A stretch of DNA of 64,000 nucleotides, taken from positions 930,001 to 994,000 of the forward strand of contig NC_041692.1 of the NCBI RefSeq assembly GCF_900005765.1, given 5' to 3'. Under the pieces are notes generated by a model. The model searched no databases and was not told where the DNA came from. It saw nothing but the letters and a program-made list of their open reading frames with translations. The number at the start of each line of letters is the position of its first letter. Within the stretch, counting starts at the first letter, position 1. Below, in pieces: positions 37,101-49,826 of this stretch. The stretch comes from Plasmodium relictum. Its lineage: Eukaryota; Apicomplexa; Aconoidasida; Haemosporida; Plasmodiidae. Position numbers and translations under genes: made by a program.

Positions 37101-37454
37101 AAAAAAATTTATAAAAAGAAAAAAGCAAAGAATACATAACCATTCTAATAAATCCTAATAAAAAATATATTAAATTGATGAAGAAAATAATTATACGAAA
37201 AAGTTTATATACATGCATATATATATCTTGTAAAAAGATTTATTTAAACCTGTTTTATAATTTAGTAAAGCTACATTTCCATTAAAACTTGAAAGAAGAA
37301 TATAATTATTTATTAAATTTGATATAGGTATTATGAAATTTATATGCCCTATTAAAGATGCATTATTAGAATATGGTATATACCTTTCATAAGTAATTTT
37401 AAATAAAATCGCCATAAAACAAATAAAGGCATTAAACAAAATTTTTAAAGACAT
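34122..37454 (-). CDS. EMC1: ER membrane protein complex subunit 1
   Basis: Two exons (complement): 37250-37454 and 34122-37084, phase 1 junction (ACA G|GT AAA), 1055 residues. Exon 1 has a signal peptide (MSLKILFNAFICFMAILF) and then 'NGNVALLNYKTG', the start of the lumenal PQQ-like propeller found in EMC1. The C-terminus is diagnostic: 'LLFSWGNNLYFTYYQPNGSF', then the single transmembrane helix 'FNLLLLLFLIILVFIGTYF', and a short basic cytosolic tail ending KLYIQWG. EMC1 is the large lumenal subunit of the complex that inserts and helps fold multipass and tail-anchored membrane proteins in the ER. Asn/Lys/Glu-rich inserts enlarge the propeller loops. The internal in-frame Met just before exon 2 lies in the intron and is not the start. 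Confidence 0.88.
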
Positions 37455-37496
37455 TTTGCAATTAAAAAGATGAAATACAATTAATTAATATCATAC

Positions 37497-37548
<52 letters not shown>

Positions 37549-38391
37549 ACAAAATTTATATTTTTAAAAGATATATGAAATAGAAAAAAAAAGATTAATA
37601 TTTAATTTCCATAAAAATAATTATATTAAACAAAATATAAAAAATATTAATGTAAAAGAAAAAAAAAAAAGAATAAAAAAATTTAAATATAATATATTAT
37701 TAAAAAATATATACATTATCTATTTAAATATATATTATTTATATTAATATTTCTAAATTATTTAAAAAATAACGAAATATATTTGATCATACTAGCATAT
37801 GTATATTTGTATGTATATATATACCAATATATGTGCATTAAATCTGAAGAAAAAAAAACTATTTTATTATATTTTAATTATATATTTATTTTATTATTTT
37901 TTTTTTTTTTATTGATATTTTAAATAAATTAATACATTGAACAATGAAAATAATGAAAAAATACTTAAGAACTTCCATTATAGTTAAAAAAAAATAATAA
38001 AATGTAACTTCATTTTAAATTTTTTTTTTCTTTTACTACAAATAACTAATTGTACACTAACTCAAATTTGTATTTTTTTTTCATTTTTTTTTCATAAATT
38101 ATTTCATTTACTATTATACCTTCTATTTATTTTTTTTCTTTTTTTGTAATTTGTATTATTTTAGTTTATTAACTTTATCTTTGAAAATATAATATAATAA
38201 CAGAAAAGCTTTTAGAACTTTAATCATTGAAAACAAAGCTTTTTCTTATACTATTTAAGTAATAAAATAAGATTAAAATATCCTAAAAATAAGAAAATAT
38301 ATAAATAAAAATTATCTTTAATTTTATGTATTTTATTTATGAACGATTAAAAATATTCTTAGTAACAGAAACAAAAAAATGTTAAAGTAAT
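37455..38391. other. Divergent promoter spacer with (TA)n run
   Basis: 937 bases between the starts of EMC1 (-) and the carrier gene (+). It contains a (TA)n run at 37500-37542 and T-rich blocks. No gene was recognised. It should contain both promoters. Confidence 0.5.
37500..37542. repeat. (TA)n microsatellite
   Basis: About 43 bases of alternating T and A, roughly 45 bases upstream of the EMC1 ATG, so probably within its 5' untranslated region or promoter. Confidence 0.85.
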
Positions 38392-40185
38392 ATGGGCATA
38401 CAAAATGAGGATGACAATTTTATAAAAAAGTTTTTTAATTATTTTAAAAGGGATACCAAGGAAGATGGAGAACAATACAACTCTTTAAATAATAATAAAA
38501 ATAATAATATGAAAAATGATGAAAATAAATTAGTAAAAAATAGAACATTAAATTTTATGATTTCATCCACACTAATTTTATGTGTACTCTATCCCTTAGA
38601 TACTATAAAAACAAGAAAACAAATATATAAAGTTTATAAGAATTCTTATCCTTATTATTATAATAATAAATATAATTTATTTTATATTATAAAAAATGAA
38701 AAATTAGAAAGTATATATCGAGGCTTAGTAGCTAGTTTAATTACTACAGCAATATCTCATGGTATATTTCGATTTATATATGATACATTAAATTACTATT
38801 TTATTGAGAAAATAGTTAAGATAAATTACAAAAAAAAAAGTGAAAATGACTTATTATACAATATAAGTAATGACTATAAAACTGATAAGTCAAAATATGC
38901 CTACACAATATGCTTAATTAATTCATCAGAACTAGGCGAAGAAAAAGGAGAAAAAAAAAGAGACTTACCGGAAAATTTTAGTTCTATGAAAACTAATGAT
39001 ATAAGGAAAAATAAGAAATTTCTAAATACTGGTTTAGAAAATAAAATAGAAATAAATGAAAATAATGAGGCATCAAATAAGTTCAATGATAAAATGAGAG
39101 ATAAAAAAAACATAAACTATTATCTTATTACTAGTAGTGTTAGTTCACTAATTAGTGTGCTTTTTCTTCATCCGTTGTGGCTAGTTAAAACCAAAATAGA
39201 AAGCACAATAAACTTAAATTATAAATTTATAAATTATAAAAGTAGATTATTAGGTAAACATTACAACTTATTTGTCCCAAGAAAAAAAAAAAACTTTATT
39301 AAAATATCAAATATCTTAAAACCTTTTATGTGTGATAGAAAATATAGAATAAATAATATGTCTTACAAAAAAGTTGTCTCATTAAATAAGATATTGGAAT
39401 TTTATAAAAATAATTTTATATATAAGAAAAATATAATAACTAAAAAAAAATACAATTATCTTTTATATAAAAATGCAAAACATTCTATCTTAAATAGAGA
39501 CGTGAAAAGAAGAATGATACACAACTATATGTTATATAAATATTATACTTTGTCAAATTTAGAAAGAAAAGAAATAACAAAAAATACAATATCACATCTT
39601 CGTAAAATGTTTTATAAAAGATATATTTTATATTCAAAAAATCCAATATCTAATAATAAAATATTACATATTTTTAAAAGAGAAGAAAATAAAAATGCCG
39701 TGACTTCAATATATAGATATAAAAATTATTTTCAACTTGTTTATGAAATATACAAAAAAGAAAAATTGTTTTCATTTTATAAGGGGTTTTTGACATCAAT
39801 ATTGTTAACTCCCCATGTTGCTATTCAATTTTATACATATGAATATTTAGCACATTATTTCAATCAAGAATATATAAAAGATATATTCAGAGATAATAAT
39901 ATAAATACTTCATCAAATGTAATAGATAAATTTTTACCATTCTTGTATGGAGCTTTGTCAAAATGTGTTGCTATTATTATTACTTATCCATTGTATACAA
40001 TAAAAATGAGGCAACAAGTTCAAATGAGAAATTCGGGATTCATTAAAGTATTAATTAGCATTTTTAAATATGAAGGAATGAAATCTTACTATACTGGTGT
40101 CAATATGCATTTATTGAGAAACTGTTTACAAAATGGAATTCTTTTTTTTATTTTCGAATACTTAAATAATTCTACTCATGAGTAA
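38392..40185 (+). CDS. Mitochondrial carrier family protein with enlarged second repeat
   Basis: An intronless frame of 597 residues from ATG 38392, about twice the usual 300 of the family. Three signature motifs close the odd helices: PLDTIKTR (68-75), HPLWLVKTK (260-268) and YPLYTIKMR (532-540). Each is followed, at varying distance, by the second half of the repeat: 'LESIYRGLVASLITT', 'LFSFYKGFLTSILLT' and 'MKSYYTGVNMHLLRN'. A basic, Lys/Tyr-rich insertion of about 175 residues splits repeat 2 (269-445), and a charged insertion of about 100 residues precedes it. In signatures 2 and 3 the usual acidic residue after Pro-x is replaced by Trp and Tyr, so two of the three matrix-gate salt bridges are altered. 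Location in the inner mitochondrial membrane is inferred from the family. The substrate cannot be told from sequence. Confidence 0.85.
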   Translation: MGIQNEDDNFIKKFFNYFKRDTKEDGEQYNSLNNNKNNNMKNDENKLVKNRTLNFMISSTLILCVLYPLDTIKTRKQIYKVYKNSYPYYYNNKYNLFYIIKNEKLESIYRGLVASLITTAISHGIFRFIYDTLNYYFIEKIVKINYKKKSENDLLYNISNDYKTDKSKYAYTICLINSSELGEEKGEKKRDLPENFSSMKTNDIRKNKKFLNTGLENKIEINENNEASNKFNDKMRDKKNINYYLITSSVSSLISVLFLHPLWLVKTKIESTINLNYKFINYKSRLLGKHYNLFVPRKKKNFIKISNILKPFMCDRKYRINNMSYKKVVSLNKILEFYKNNFIYKKNIITKKKYNYLLYKNAKHSILNRDVKRRMIHNYMLYKYYTLSNLERKEITKNTISHLRKMFYKRYILYSKNPISNNKILHIFKREENKNAVTSIYRYKNYFQLVYEIYKKEKLFSFYKGFLTSILLTPHVAIQFYTYEYLAHYFNQEYIKDIFRDNNINTSSNVIDKFLPFLYGALSKCVAIIITYPLYTIKMRQQVQMRNSGFIKVLISIFKYEGMKSYYTGVNMHLLRNCLQNGILFFIFEYLNNSTHE

Positions 40186-41097
40186 AATATGTTAAAAAGG
40201 TATATTTTACCTTTTTGTATTTTTTTTTTTTTTTTTTTAAATTTTTTTTTATCATTTTTAAAATACTTTTTTGGTAATTTTTTTTTTTTTTTCTTTTATT
40301 CTTAAATTTTTTATGTCCTATTATTAAAAAAGAAAATTGTATTCAATTTGATCTGGTAATCAGAAGATATGAAAAATATAAATTTTTTTTCTTTATATCA
40401 TTGCATTATATATATGCCTATATAATGATTTATTTGATAATGTTTTGCATAATTTATAATATTTTTTTTACTTATGTTTTCCTATATATACTTAAAAAAG
40501 AAAATTTTTAGTTTTCAAATAGTTCTTTTAATTGAATATATTAAAATATTATAGATTTATATGAAATATCCATTAATTCCTTTAATTCCATGAAAATCTA
40601 GCTAATAACAAAAATTACAAAAAATTATATATTATTCAACAAAAAAAAAAAAAAATATTTTGAATGTAAATTTAATAATAATAAAGGAAGAAAAAAAAAG
40701 ATTAAATGACTTTCTTAAAAATACTATACAAATACTTTTAAATATAATATCTTAAATATTAATAAAAACAAAGTATCTATACTGAAAATTTAAAAAATTT
40801 TATGTACATCAAAATAAAAAAAAAAAAATTAATATACACTTTACAACTTAAAATTTATAATTTTCTTATTAAGATTAATTTGTGTATATAATATATATAT
40901 TAAGCATAAATTCTATAAAATTTTTTTAAAAAATGTATTAATTTCTTTTAATAGAAAAAGATTAAAAAGAAATTTTTTTCTTTGAAATAAGTTACTTTAA
41001 AGATTTACAAAATTTTAAATTTTGTTTTAATATGGAACATTTATTAATCTACCTAATAGTTTATTTCTTCATTTATGCATATGCTATTTTTAATACT
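40186..41097. other. Spacer between convergent 3' ends
   Basis: 912 A+T-rich bases after the carrier gene and before the last exon of the cullin gene. Poly(T) tracts at about 40219-40250 and 40278-40292 follow the carrier stop codon. No gene was recognised. Confidence 0.5.
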
Positions 41098-43775
41098 CTA
41101 TGGAATATATACATATACTTGACTATTTTCTTCTTTTTGAATATATTCTCTTTCAACCAGTAGGTCTATTTTTTTTTCAATAACCTAAAATAGAAAATCA
41201 AATATTAATATATATAGTATGAATGTATTTAACAATTAGATTAAAATGAAAAATATATATATTTTACGATGATATACATAAAATTAAATATCTGAGCAAA
41301 AAAAATGTTGATTTTATATTTTTTGAAAATAAAAGAAAAAAAAAGTAATTTTTTAAATAAAAGAATTTTTTTTTGATATATTATAAAAGTTGATTATATG
41401 TATATATATAAAAGGAACTTCTTTATTACTTGATTGGTAGGAGAAAAATTAGATAAAGATCTTTTTACATAATCAAAAATTTGATCGTAAAAAAGTTTCT
41501 TATGAATTTTCATTACACGAACAATAGCTGCTTCTATTGCCATGGTTCTATCTTCTTTAGTTTTTTCATGTTCTTTTGATAATAATGTAGTTGCTTTTTT
41601 TATAAACACTTTCTTATGATGATAAGAAAATTCTTTATTTATATAAAAATTAGATGAACTCCATTCAACTACTTCATCAGTGGAATGTATAATTTTAAAA
41701 TGGTAAAAACATGAATACATGTTATTTGTAAAAGATTTCAGATCTAACTGTAATTCCCTTTTTATAATATCAAAATTTATAAATTCATATTTATTAAATA
41801 ACAAAAGAATTTGAGCATTTACTACATTGCAATACAAATAATAAGTAGTGTCATTAAAGAAATATTCCAATACTACTTCACTTAAGTCATATATCCATTC
41901 TAGTTTTCTATTTTTATTATCAGATTTATAATATTCTTCAAATAACTCAACATATTTATTAAAATCATCATTTAATTTCATAGATGTTTTTTCTAAAGCA
42001 GGCCAGTATCCTTTATTTAATATCTTCACCGAAAAAAAATCTTTTAAATAATTTATATTTATCTCATTTTTATTCATAGAATATTTTTTATTAATGTAAT
42101 GATAAAATTTTGTATTCATATTTCTATTATTGATCATATCCTGAATCATGCCACCTAATTTTGAAGTATATTGTGAACCACACATATAATATAAATTTTC
42201 GATAAATTTTTTTTCAATATTTAATGATATATATATATTATTAATTAATCTGTTAGCTAAATAAACCCTATAATATTCAAAAAAAGTTTCTTTATTGCTT
42301 GTATAATTAAATATTTCTACAATATCTGACATTTTTTTCATCAAAATTGAGCTTTCTGGTTTATTATCACTATCACTACAATCATTTTCATTGACTACGC
42401 TATTCTCATTTTTATTTTCTCCATTTTTATCAATCAAATCAATTTTAAAGTTTATATCATCCTTTAAGTTTATATCTTTTTTTAATATATTGTCTGCATA
42501 TAAAACTAACAATTTTACAGTACTGAAATTTTCATCTTCATGCTCAACAAAACTTTCAAAATAATCCTTTAAACATTCTTTAAAATTCTGGTCTATTACA
42601 TTATTTGATATATTAAAGAAGGATAACTTAAATACATTATCATAATGATTGTGTAATTTTATCAACTTATCTATATATTCACATAACACATTTTCATCTT
42701 TTTGTTCTAAAATATTACTATTTGTATTAGATTCATAAAATAATTTTTGTTTATTTTCATTATTTTTATAATGACTAATATTTTTTGATATTTCAATGTA
42801 TTTCTCTTTTAAATTATTACCTTCTGCTTTAACATATTCTCCTATAATTTTTTTTAATCCTTCAATAGCTTGAGGAAAATAAGAAAATAAAATATATGTT
42901 CTTCTAAGACATCGTAAATTATTATTTTTTAATAAATCATATATATTTTGTTTATTGCTTAATAATATATCTAATTTGTCAAATATTAAAAGTTTTACTA
43001 TAATGTTAGTGATTTTTTCACAAGTTTCTTCATTTAAATTTAATGATTTATTTTTATTGTATTCTTTTTCAATAGAATTTTCAATTGATATAATATAATC
43101 ATCAAAACACAACGTATTTATCCAATTATCTCCTTCCCTTTTATAGTAATTATCTACATTTTCTATTACTTTTTTCTCTATATCGTGTTCATACATTTTT
43201 TCACTGCTTTCTTTATCTAATTCTTTATATAATTGAACTAAATCACAAAATAATTTTTTTTCATCTTTTTTCTCATCTATTCTTAAATTGTCATAAATTT
43301 CATATATGATATCTTTAATTCCATCTCTTAAATCATTAAACAACGTAATTTTAAAAATATTTTTTGTATATGCACTTAAGCATAATGAACTATTATATTC
43401 TACGTAATAACGGTCAAGATATCTTAAAAATTTGTTCATCCAATTTGTATAAAAAGAATATTTTATCCATGCATTAATTAATACTTTTGTTTTAATTAGA
43501 TCATTTTTATTTCTTAATAATGGCTTAATTTTATCAACAGCATAAAAAGATAAACTTTCACCATATTTTCTATATACTTCTTTAGAGTAACAAAAAGGAT
43601 TTTTCTTTGCACACATATTATATACAACTGTATATAATCTAGTATATTCTGTTGCACTAAATAAATTTTTATTTTTTTCAATGTTATCATTTTCTAAATA
43701 TTTTTCTATTTTTTCAATAGCTTCTTCTTTTATTATTTTCCATCCATTCTCGAAATTTACATTTGCTATATCCAT
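41098..43775 (-). CDS. CUL1: Cullin (ubiquitin-ligase scaffold)
   Basis: Two exons (complement): 41430-43775 and 41098-41184, phase 0 (CAA|GTAATA to ATTTTAG|GTT), 810 residues. The N-terminal cullin repeats are divergent and Asn/Lys-rich. The cullin homology region follows, with 'YYRVYLANRLI' and 'NLYYMCGSQYTSKLGGMI', equivalent to the RBX1-binding part. The winged-helix end is 'MAIEAAIVRVMKIHKKLFYD', in which K756 is the expected NEDD8 attachment Lys. The last 28 residues on exon 2, 'VIEKKIDLLVEREYIQKEEN' onward, are the canonical cullin C-terminus and prove the splice. Without the splice the frame ends after a spurious LLYIYI. Cullins assemble RING E3 ligases in nucleus and cytoplasm. The subtype symbol rests on recalled synteny, so treat it as provisional. 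Confidence 0.9.
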
Positions 43776-43825
43776 TTTGTATATATGAATTCAATTTAAT
43801 ATATATATATATACATATTTAAAAT

Positions 43826-43878
<53 letters not shown>

Positions 43879-46800
43879 TTATGTGAGATAATTAAGCTGA
43901 TTTTATTATACAATAATAATATTCGTCATAACTTATATATTAATACAAATTAAAAAATAAAATGAACTTATTAGATTAATAAAAATAAAAAAATTTAACT
44001 CACATTAAATAATAATTAATAAAATATTTTGAAATAATTATCATAAAAGAGCAAGCATTAATGATAAAACAAATGAAATTAATAAATTTTATTTGTTTTA
44101 TAAAGCATTCAAGATGTATTTATACAAAAAACATCAATAGTTTTTATTATTTATTATTTTTTTTCTTTTTACATGTATGCACACAATTTTAATATTGAAT
44201 AATTATTATAATTAAAAAATAAAGGAAAAGTAAAAAAAATTACATTATTTAAAATAGAAAAATTAAATAAAAATGAAGAATAAAATAATAATTTTAATTT
44301 TATTTCATAAAAATTTTACTGTGTATATTTTTATCTACTAAAAGTATAAAAAATATTTATATTTACATAAAATATGATATACTCTATGAATTATACAAAG
44401 AAATAAGACATACAGTAGAAAATATAAAACAAAATATAGCTTTACTCTTTATATTATTTTAATTTTAGTGGGTAACTATCTAATATTCTAATAGAGCAAA
44501 AAAAAAAAAAAGAAAGAAAAGAAAAAAAAAACATAAAAACCCAAAATAATAATTTATATTTTCATTTAACTATATTATTGTAGTAAAATATTTTTTTGTT
44601 TTTATGATTTTTTAAAAGAAAAAAAAGTATAACTTTTGCACATTTAATATTTTCCTCAATTTATTTTTAATTTTCATACATACATAAATTATAAAAAAAT
44701 TTTATGCTTCTCAAGAAATATTTAAGAAAGAAAAAAATAACTTATTTGTATTTAATTATAAAGTGAACTCTTTCAACAAAAATAGAAATACAAAAATAAT
44801 GATTTAAAAAAAATAAAAATGAGTAATTCACTTTTTTCTTTTTTTGTATTAAAATAAATGCTATAGAACTTCATTTAAATTACAAAATTTATTGAGTTTT
44901 TTTTTTAATATAATACAATATATTTTTTTTTTTATTACATTAATATAACATTCTTTAAAAAAAAGATTGAAGTTATATATAAAATTCAAAATTTCCTTAA
45001 AAATGAATTAACTCTCTTTTGTTATATATATATATAATAAAACATTTAAAAAAGTTCTATAATTTTAACTGTTAAGAAAAAATATGTAAAGTAACTTTTA
45101 TTAATTCTGAATATATCTATTATTATTATGTGCATTTAGCTATAAATAAAAATAGTGGAAAACATTTTGTGAAGGCTATTTATTATATGCAAGAATATTC
45201 ATATACAACACTTCTTACAATTGTATATTTTTTTGTCTTTTTTTGAAATAAGGATTTATTATTATAATTAATATAATTCCTTAAACTAGAAAATAAAAAA
45301 CATTTTAACACATATTAATCATATGAAAATTTTATAAACATTTTTTTTATACTATTTTGAAATTTCCATCTAATAATTTTTTGACAATTATGAAAAAATA
45401 TATTTAACACTTATTTGCTTAAGTGAAAAATATTTATATTATATAAAACTTCTTTTTTTATATATATTTCCTTTTTTGTTAATATAAAAAAAATTATCGG
45501 AACTGCATATATATCACGTAGCTTTTTATTTTTAAAGTATACTTTTATGCATTAATCTGAAGAAAGATATATATTTTTTTAATTTTTGGAATTTTAAATA
45601 ATTTATCATTATTTTTCAGTACTATTTTATTCTTTCAACTTATGAAAATAATATATTTGTATTTTTAAATATATAATAATTTCAAAATGACAAAAAAATA
45701 AAGTGTCTATTAAAATCATGTATATGAATAACAACTATTTTTTTATCTGTAAATATTCCTATTGTTATTATTCATTAGATTAAAATATTTCTATATATTT
45801 ATTATAATTACTTCAATATATTTAAAAATTTATTATAATATTTTTCTTATTTTCCATTATTTTTATTTATTAAATAATATTACCATATATGATCAAAATA
45901 AATATTAAACACCTCCTTAACTAAATAAAAACAACATATTTATCTGATTTTAAAACTAAAAAAAAAAAAAATATAATATGAAATATTACATAGGAATTTT
46001 TAATAAATAATAAAAACACAATAATTATTATCAGTTTTAGATTTATAACTTCTTTATCTATATTAATAAATTTTTATTATAAAGTAATATAAAAAATATT
46101 TTTTTTTTTTTGATAATTTTTTATCTACTTCATATATTTTAAGAAAAAAAATATATTTAAAATATTTATGTACATTTTTACTTTTTGTTATATATATATG
46201 ATAGAAAAATTATCTTGTAATTTTTCAAAAAAATATTGCTAATTTAAAGAAAAAAAAAATTTCTTTTATTTTTTATTTTTAAAATGTCTGATTGCTTATT
46301 TGCAAAAATGAGTTTTTTTTAATTATTATCACATTTATATTTAAAAGATATAATAAGTAAACATTTTTTGTAATTCCAGCAATCACTCTTTTTTTATAAT
46401 TTATATGCATTTTATATCTTTACAAGAGTTTTTTGTAATTTTTTATATTTAAAATTTTTATTTTTAAATGTCAAATTTTATATTTACATTATTATTAATC
46501 TTCTATGTTAGTGTAACCAAAATAATTTAATTTTTTTAACACATTTATGTATCATGAAGTATCGTGCTTCCTTTTTTTAATCTATATTATTATTTTAAAA
46601 ATATTTATTTTTTTAACTCATTTTTAATAAAAAAGACATATTGTTTTTTTTTTTTTTTCAGTAATATTTATGTTTTTTCTATCTTTTAATTTTTTTTAAA
46701 TTGTATAAAATTTTTTTTATGCAATAGAAAAAATTTTTTTTTTATTTTTTTTTTTTTGCAACATGAAACTTTTTTTTTTTATTTTTTTAAAATTTTTTTT

Positions 46801-47767
46801 TATTTTTAGAACAAAAATATACTTAAATATATATTTAAATAAATTAAATAATAAATATATTCATTTTTTTATATTCTGTTAAAACTATTATAATTAATGA
46901 ATTCTTAATGCTTTTGAAAAATTATAAAAATATTATAAAAAAGTTCTACATCCCATATCATCATACTTTTTTTATTAATAATGCACGAAAAAATCTGTGA
47001 TATTAGTAAATAGAAATAAGATATATATATATATATGTGCATTATTCTAAATTGTTGATTTGTTTTAACATTTTAAAAGCTTTTGTAATACATAATTAAA
47101 AAAAAAGAAAAAGAAAAAAATTCATTCAACTTTAAAATATTCTTTAGATAAATAGTTGTTATTAATTTATAACAAATATAAATCATTTTCTTATACTTTT
47201 ATTGAAATAAAATATGCATATATATATATATAATTTTTTTTTTTGCACACCCTTATAGCCCAAAACATTGTTCTTTTTTTTTGTTTTTTCATTAATATAG
47301 ACGAAAAATATATTATGGAAAAATATAAATCATATACATTTCCTTAAAATATATATGTGTATATATTAATATAAAGTAAAAATAGAATTACAACTAAGAA
47401 TATATATATTTTATCCACAAGTAATTTCTTGATTATGAATATTAAATTTAGAATTGATTAATGTTTTTTATTATATTATATTTCAAAAATTACTCATTTT
47501 AACATAACAAAAAGATATTTCAGTTAAAAAACACGTATATAATAAAATAATAATAAAATAAAATAAATAAAATAAAATAGTTCAATATAGTGGAGATATA
47601 AAAAAAGGTATAAATAATAAATATATTTATCAAAAAATAATATAGAATTTAATAAAATTATTATGATAATTACAACTATTTGAGATGGAATTTTTTTATA
47701 TTAAAAACATTTTAATGAATTAATCTATTTATTTTTATATATTTTTAAGATTTTTCTATAAAAAATA
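43776..47767. other. Intergenic region of 4 kb, no gene seen
   Basis: The divergent interval between the cullin start and the gene at 47768, one of the two largest spacers here. It has a (TA)n run at 43831-43875, dense poly(A)/poly(T) tracts (for example 46730-46800) and stop codons in every frame. I found no exon-like open stretch, no G+C island and no tRNA-like structure. Long 5' leaders or a noncoding transcript are possible but not visible. Confidence 0.5.
43831..43875. repeat. (TA)n microsatellite
   Basis: About 45 bases of alternating A and T starting 55 bases upstream of the cullin ATG, next to a shorter run at 43800-43812. Probably in the 5' untranslated region or promoter. Confidence 0.85.
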
Positions 47768-49076
47768 ATGTCTGAAACATCAGCTTGCCCCCTTAATGAT
47801 TTCTTTGATATAGATGAAGAAAATGACTTAGATGAATTAAAAAAAGAGGATACACAAATATATAATGGCAATTTTTTAACTTATATTTATAAACAATTAG
47901 AATGCTGCTGTCTAAGTTTTTTTGATGAGTTAGAGAAGAAAAATAAAAGAAAAAATATTACATTGAAGAAAAATTATTTAGAAGACTACAATAAAAATAA
48001 AAAAAATATATATGAATTTAGTGTATTTGATAAAATACTTAAAAAAAATGGAGATTTAATTACGAAAGTCCCCTTAGATTCAAAATATTTTAATCCTCAT
48101 GTAAAACATATAAAAAAAAAATAAAATACTTTTTTTTTATTTATATGAATAAATAATTATCATATAAATTTATCAATCCTTTTAAAAAAAATATGCATAT
48201 CTACATAAACGTAAAATACTTTTATATATATATATTTATTAGGCAGATTGGTGTGAATGTGCTCATGAATTAGAGGTAGAACTAAATAGTGAAGAAGTGG
48301 AATTTTGCATTTTTCATTTTTTTTTGAAAATGTATAGATCTGAATCAAGAGATAAAGATTTGCTTTTATCTATTATTTTAGAATGCTTATATTCTAAAAA
48401 AGATTTTAAAAAAGAGTATTATGGGCAAAGAGGAGATTTTAAATTTTTAAAAGAAATAAAAAACATAGAAACTAGTAACTTTAAAGAATCCTTAAATGAG
48501 TTAGTTAATATAATTGAAAATACTAATTTTACTGAATGTAATAGAAATAAAGAGATAAAAAATAATGGAAATAAAAAAAGCAATGAGAAATTTTATTTTA
48601 AATTATATGTTATTATAAAAATAAGATATTCTTACGGGATTTATATATTCAATTGCGATGATACATATGATATAGTCGTTATTGATTGCAATACCTTTAA
48701 TAAGAATAAGCCAAAAATAATGAGTTTTTTTTCAATTCGAAAATTTATATCCTTTTTGAATAATGTTTATTCAATCAATTTTAGTGATGAACACACATAT
48801 GGATCATTTCCTATAATTGTTTATGAGTCTAGAGAATGCTATGCTTCATCATATAACCATTTGCCTCTTAAATCTAGCGTATGCAAAAAAAAAAAAAAGA
48901 TAAAAAAAAAAAATGTTCTAGATGAAAAATCAAAAGAAAGTGAAGAAGATGAAGATGAAGATGAAGGTGATGATGAAGATGACGATGAAGATGATGAAGA
49001 AGATAAAGATGAAAAAAGAAATGATAAGGAAAATGAAAAAGAAGGAATCAAAAACGAAAAAAAGGCAATGATATAA
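47768..49076 (+). CDS. Unknown protein with acidic C-terminal tail (388 residues)
   Basis: Two exons: 47768-48100 and 48243-49076, phase 0 (CCTCAT|GTAAAA to TTATTAG|GCAGAT). The first exon alone would end 24 bases later in a Lys run. The junction makes 'KYFNPHADWCECAHELEVEL', with clustered Cys/His (also an ECCC cluster at about 44-47), so metal binding is conceivable. The middle ('FYFKLYVIIKIRYSYGIYIF', 'TYDIVVIDCNTF') looks like a small beta-rich fold. After a Lys-rich block there is an Asp/Glu stretch of about 40 residues, then KNEKKAMI. Not recognised as any named family. A further coding-like frame lies just after the stop (see findings), so the 3' end is less certain than the rest. Confidence 0.75.
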
Positions 49077-49826
49077 AAATAATATATAAGAGGATAATAA
49101 AAATGAAATATTTAGAGAAAATTTAAAAAATAAAAATATGCTAAAAGCATTTAAGATTAAAAGCATTGAGTACACAAAAGACAAGATTATAATGTGGAAG
49201 TATGAGAGAGTAAAGATGAGGGAAAAAAAAAAGAATTAAGATACAAAAGAACAAAATATATTTATATCAGTAAAAAAAATTAAAAAAATGTAACATTTGT
49301 TTTTATAAAAAGAATTAAATATTTTTACTTATTTTTGTATAAAAATAGATATGTTTTTTTCTTTCTTTTATAATAAAAATTAAAAATATATATAAAGAAA
49401 ATGTTAATTTTTTTTTATTTTTTATGGTTAGATATATCTCTTATAATGAAAGTAAAATTAAATGTTTTTCTATGATATGTGAAAAAATTAATTAAAATAT
49501 AATATTAATAATTCAATTAAAGTTAGTTTATTATATTAAAAATTGTTGTTAAAGAAATAAAAAATACAAAAAAATGTAATAAATAAAGATGAATATTATT
49601 TTAAAAAAACATATATAGATAGATAGGTAGATACATATACGTTCTAAGTTATTTTTTTCTTCATAAGTCATATGCGGATGTGTAACATAGTTATATATAT
49701 ATATATATTGAAAAGAAAATATGTTACATAAAAACTTTTATAATATCACATAATAAATTTTTTTTTTAAATAACATACATAAAAAGGTATAAAAATGAGA
49801 ATCTTATTTTTTTCTTTTTTAAAAAA
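49077..49826. other. Spacer between convergent 3' ends, with a short coding-like stretch
   Basis: 750 bases between the acidic-tail gene and the last exon of PPPK-DHPS. Bases 49090-49239 form an open frame (another frame than the upstream gene) of about 50 codons, ending 'VKMREKKKN', with more G and C than the surroundings. The remainder is ordinary A+T-rich spacer. Confidence 0.45.

Noticed and set aside
43776-47767. Centromere-like A+T-rich block
   Set aside because: G and C bases are scattered throughout and there is no tandem repeat core. Plasmodium centromeres are about 97% A+T with repeats, and the gene block recalled from P. falciparum is not centromeric.
48839-49184. Minus-strand poly-Ser and Phe/Ile-rich frames
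   Set aside because: They are antisense readings of the Asp/Glu-coding tail of the gene at 47768-49076.
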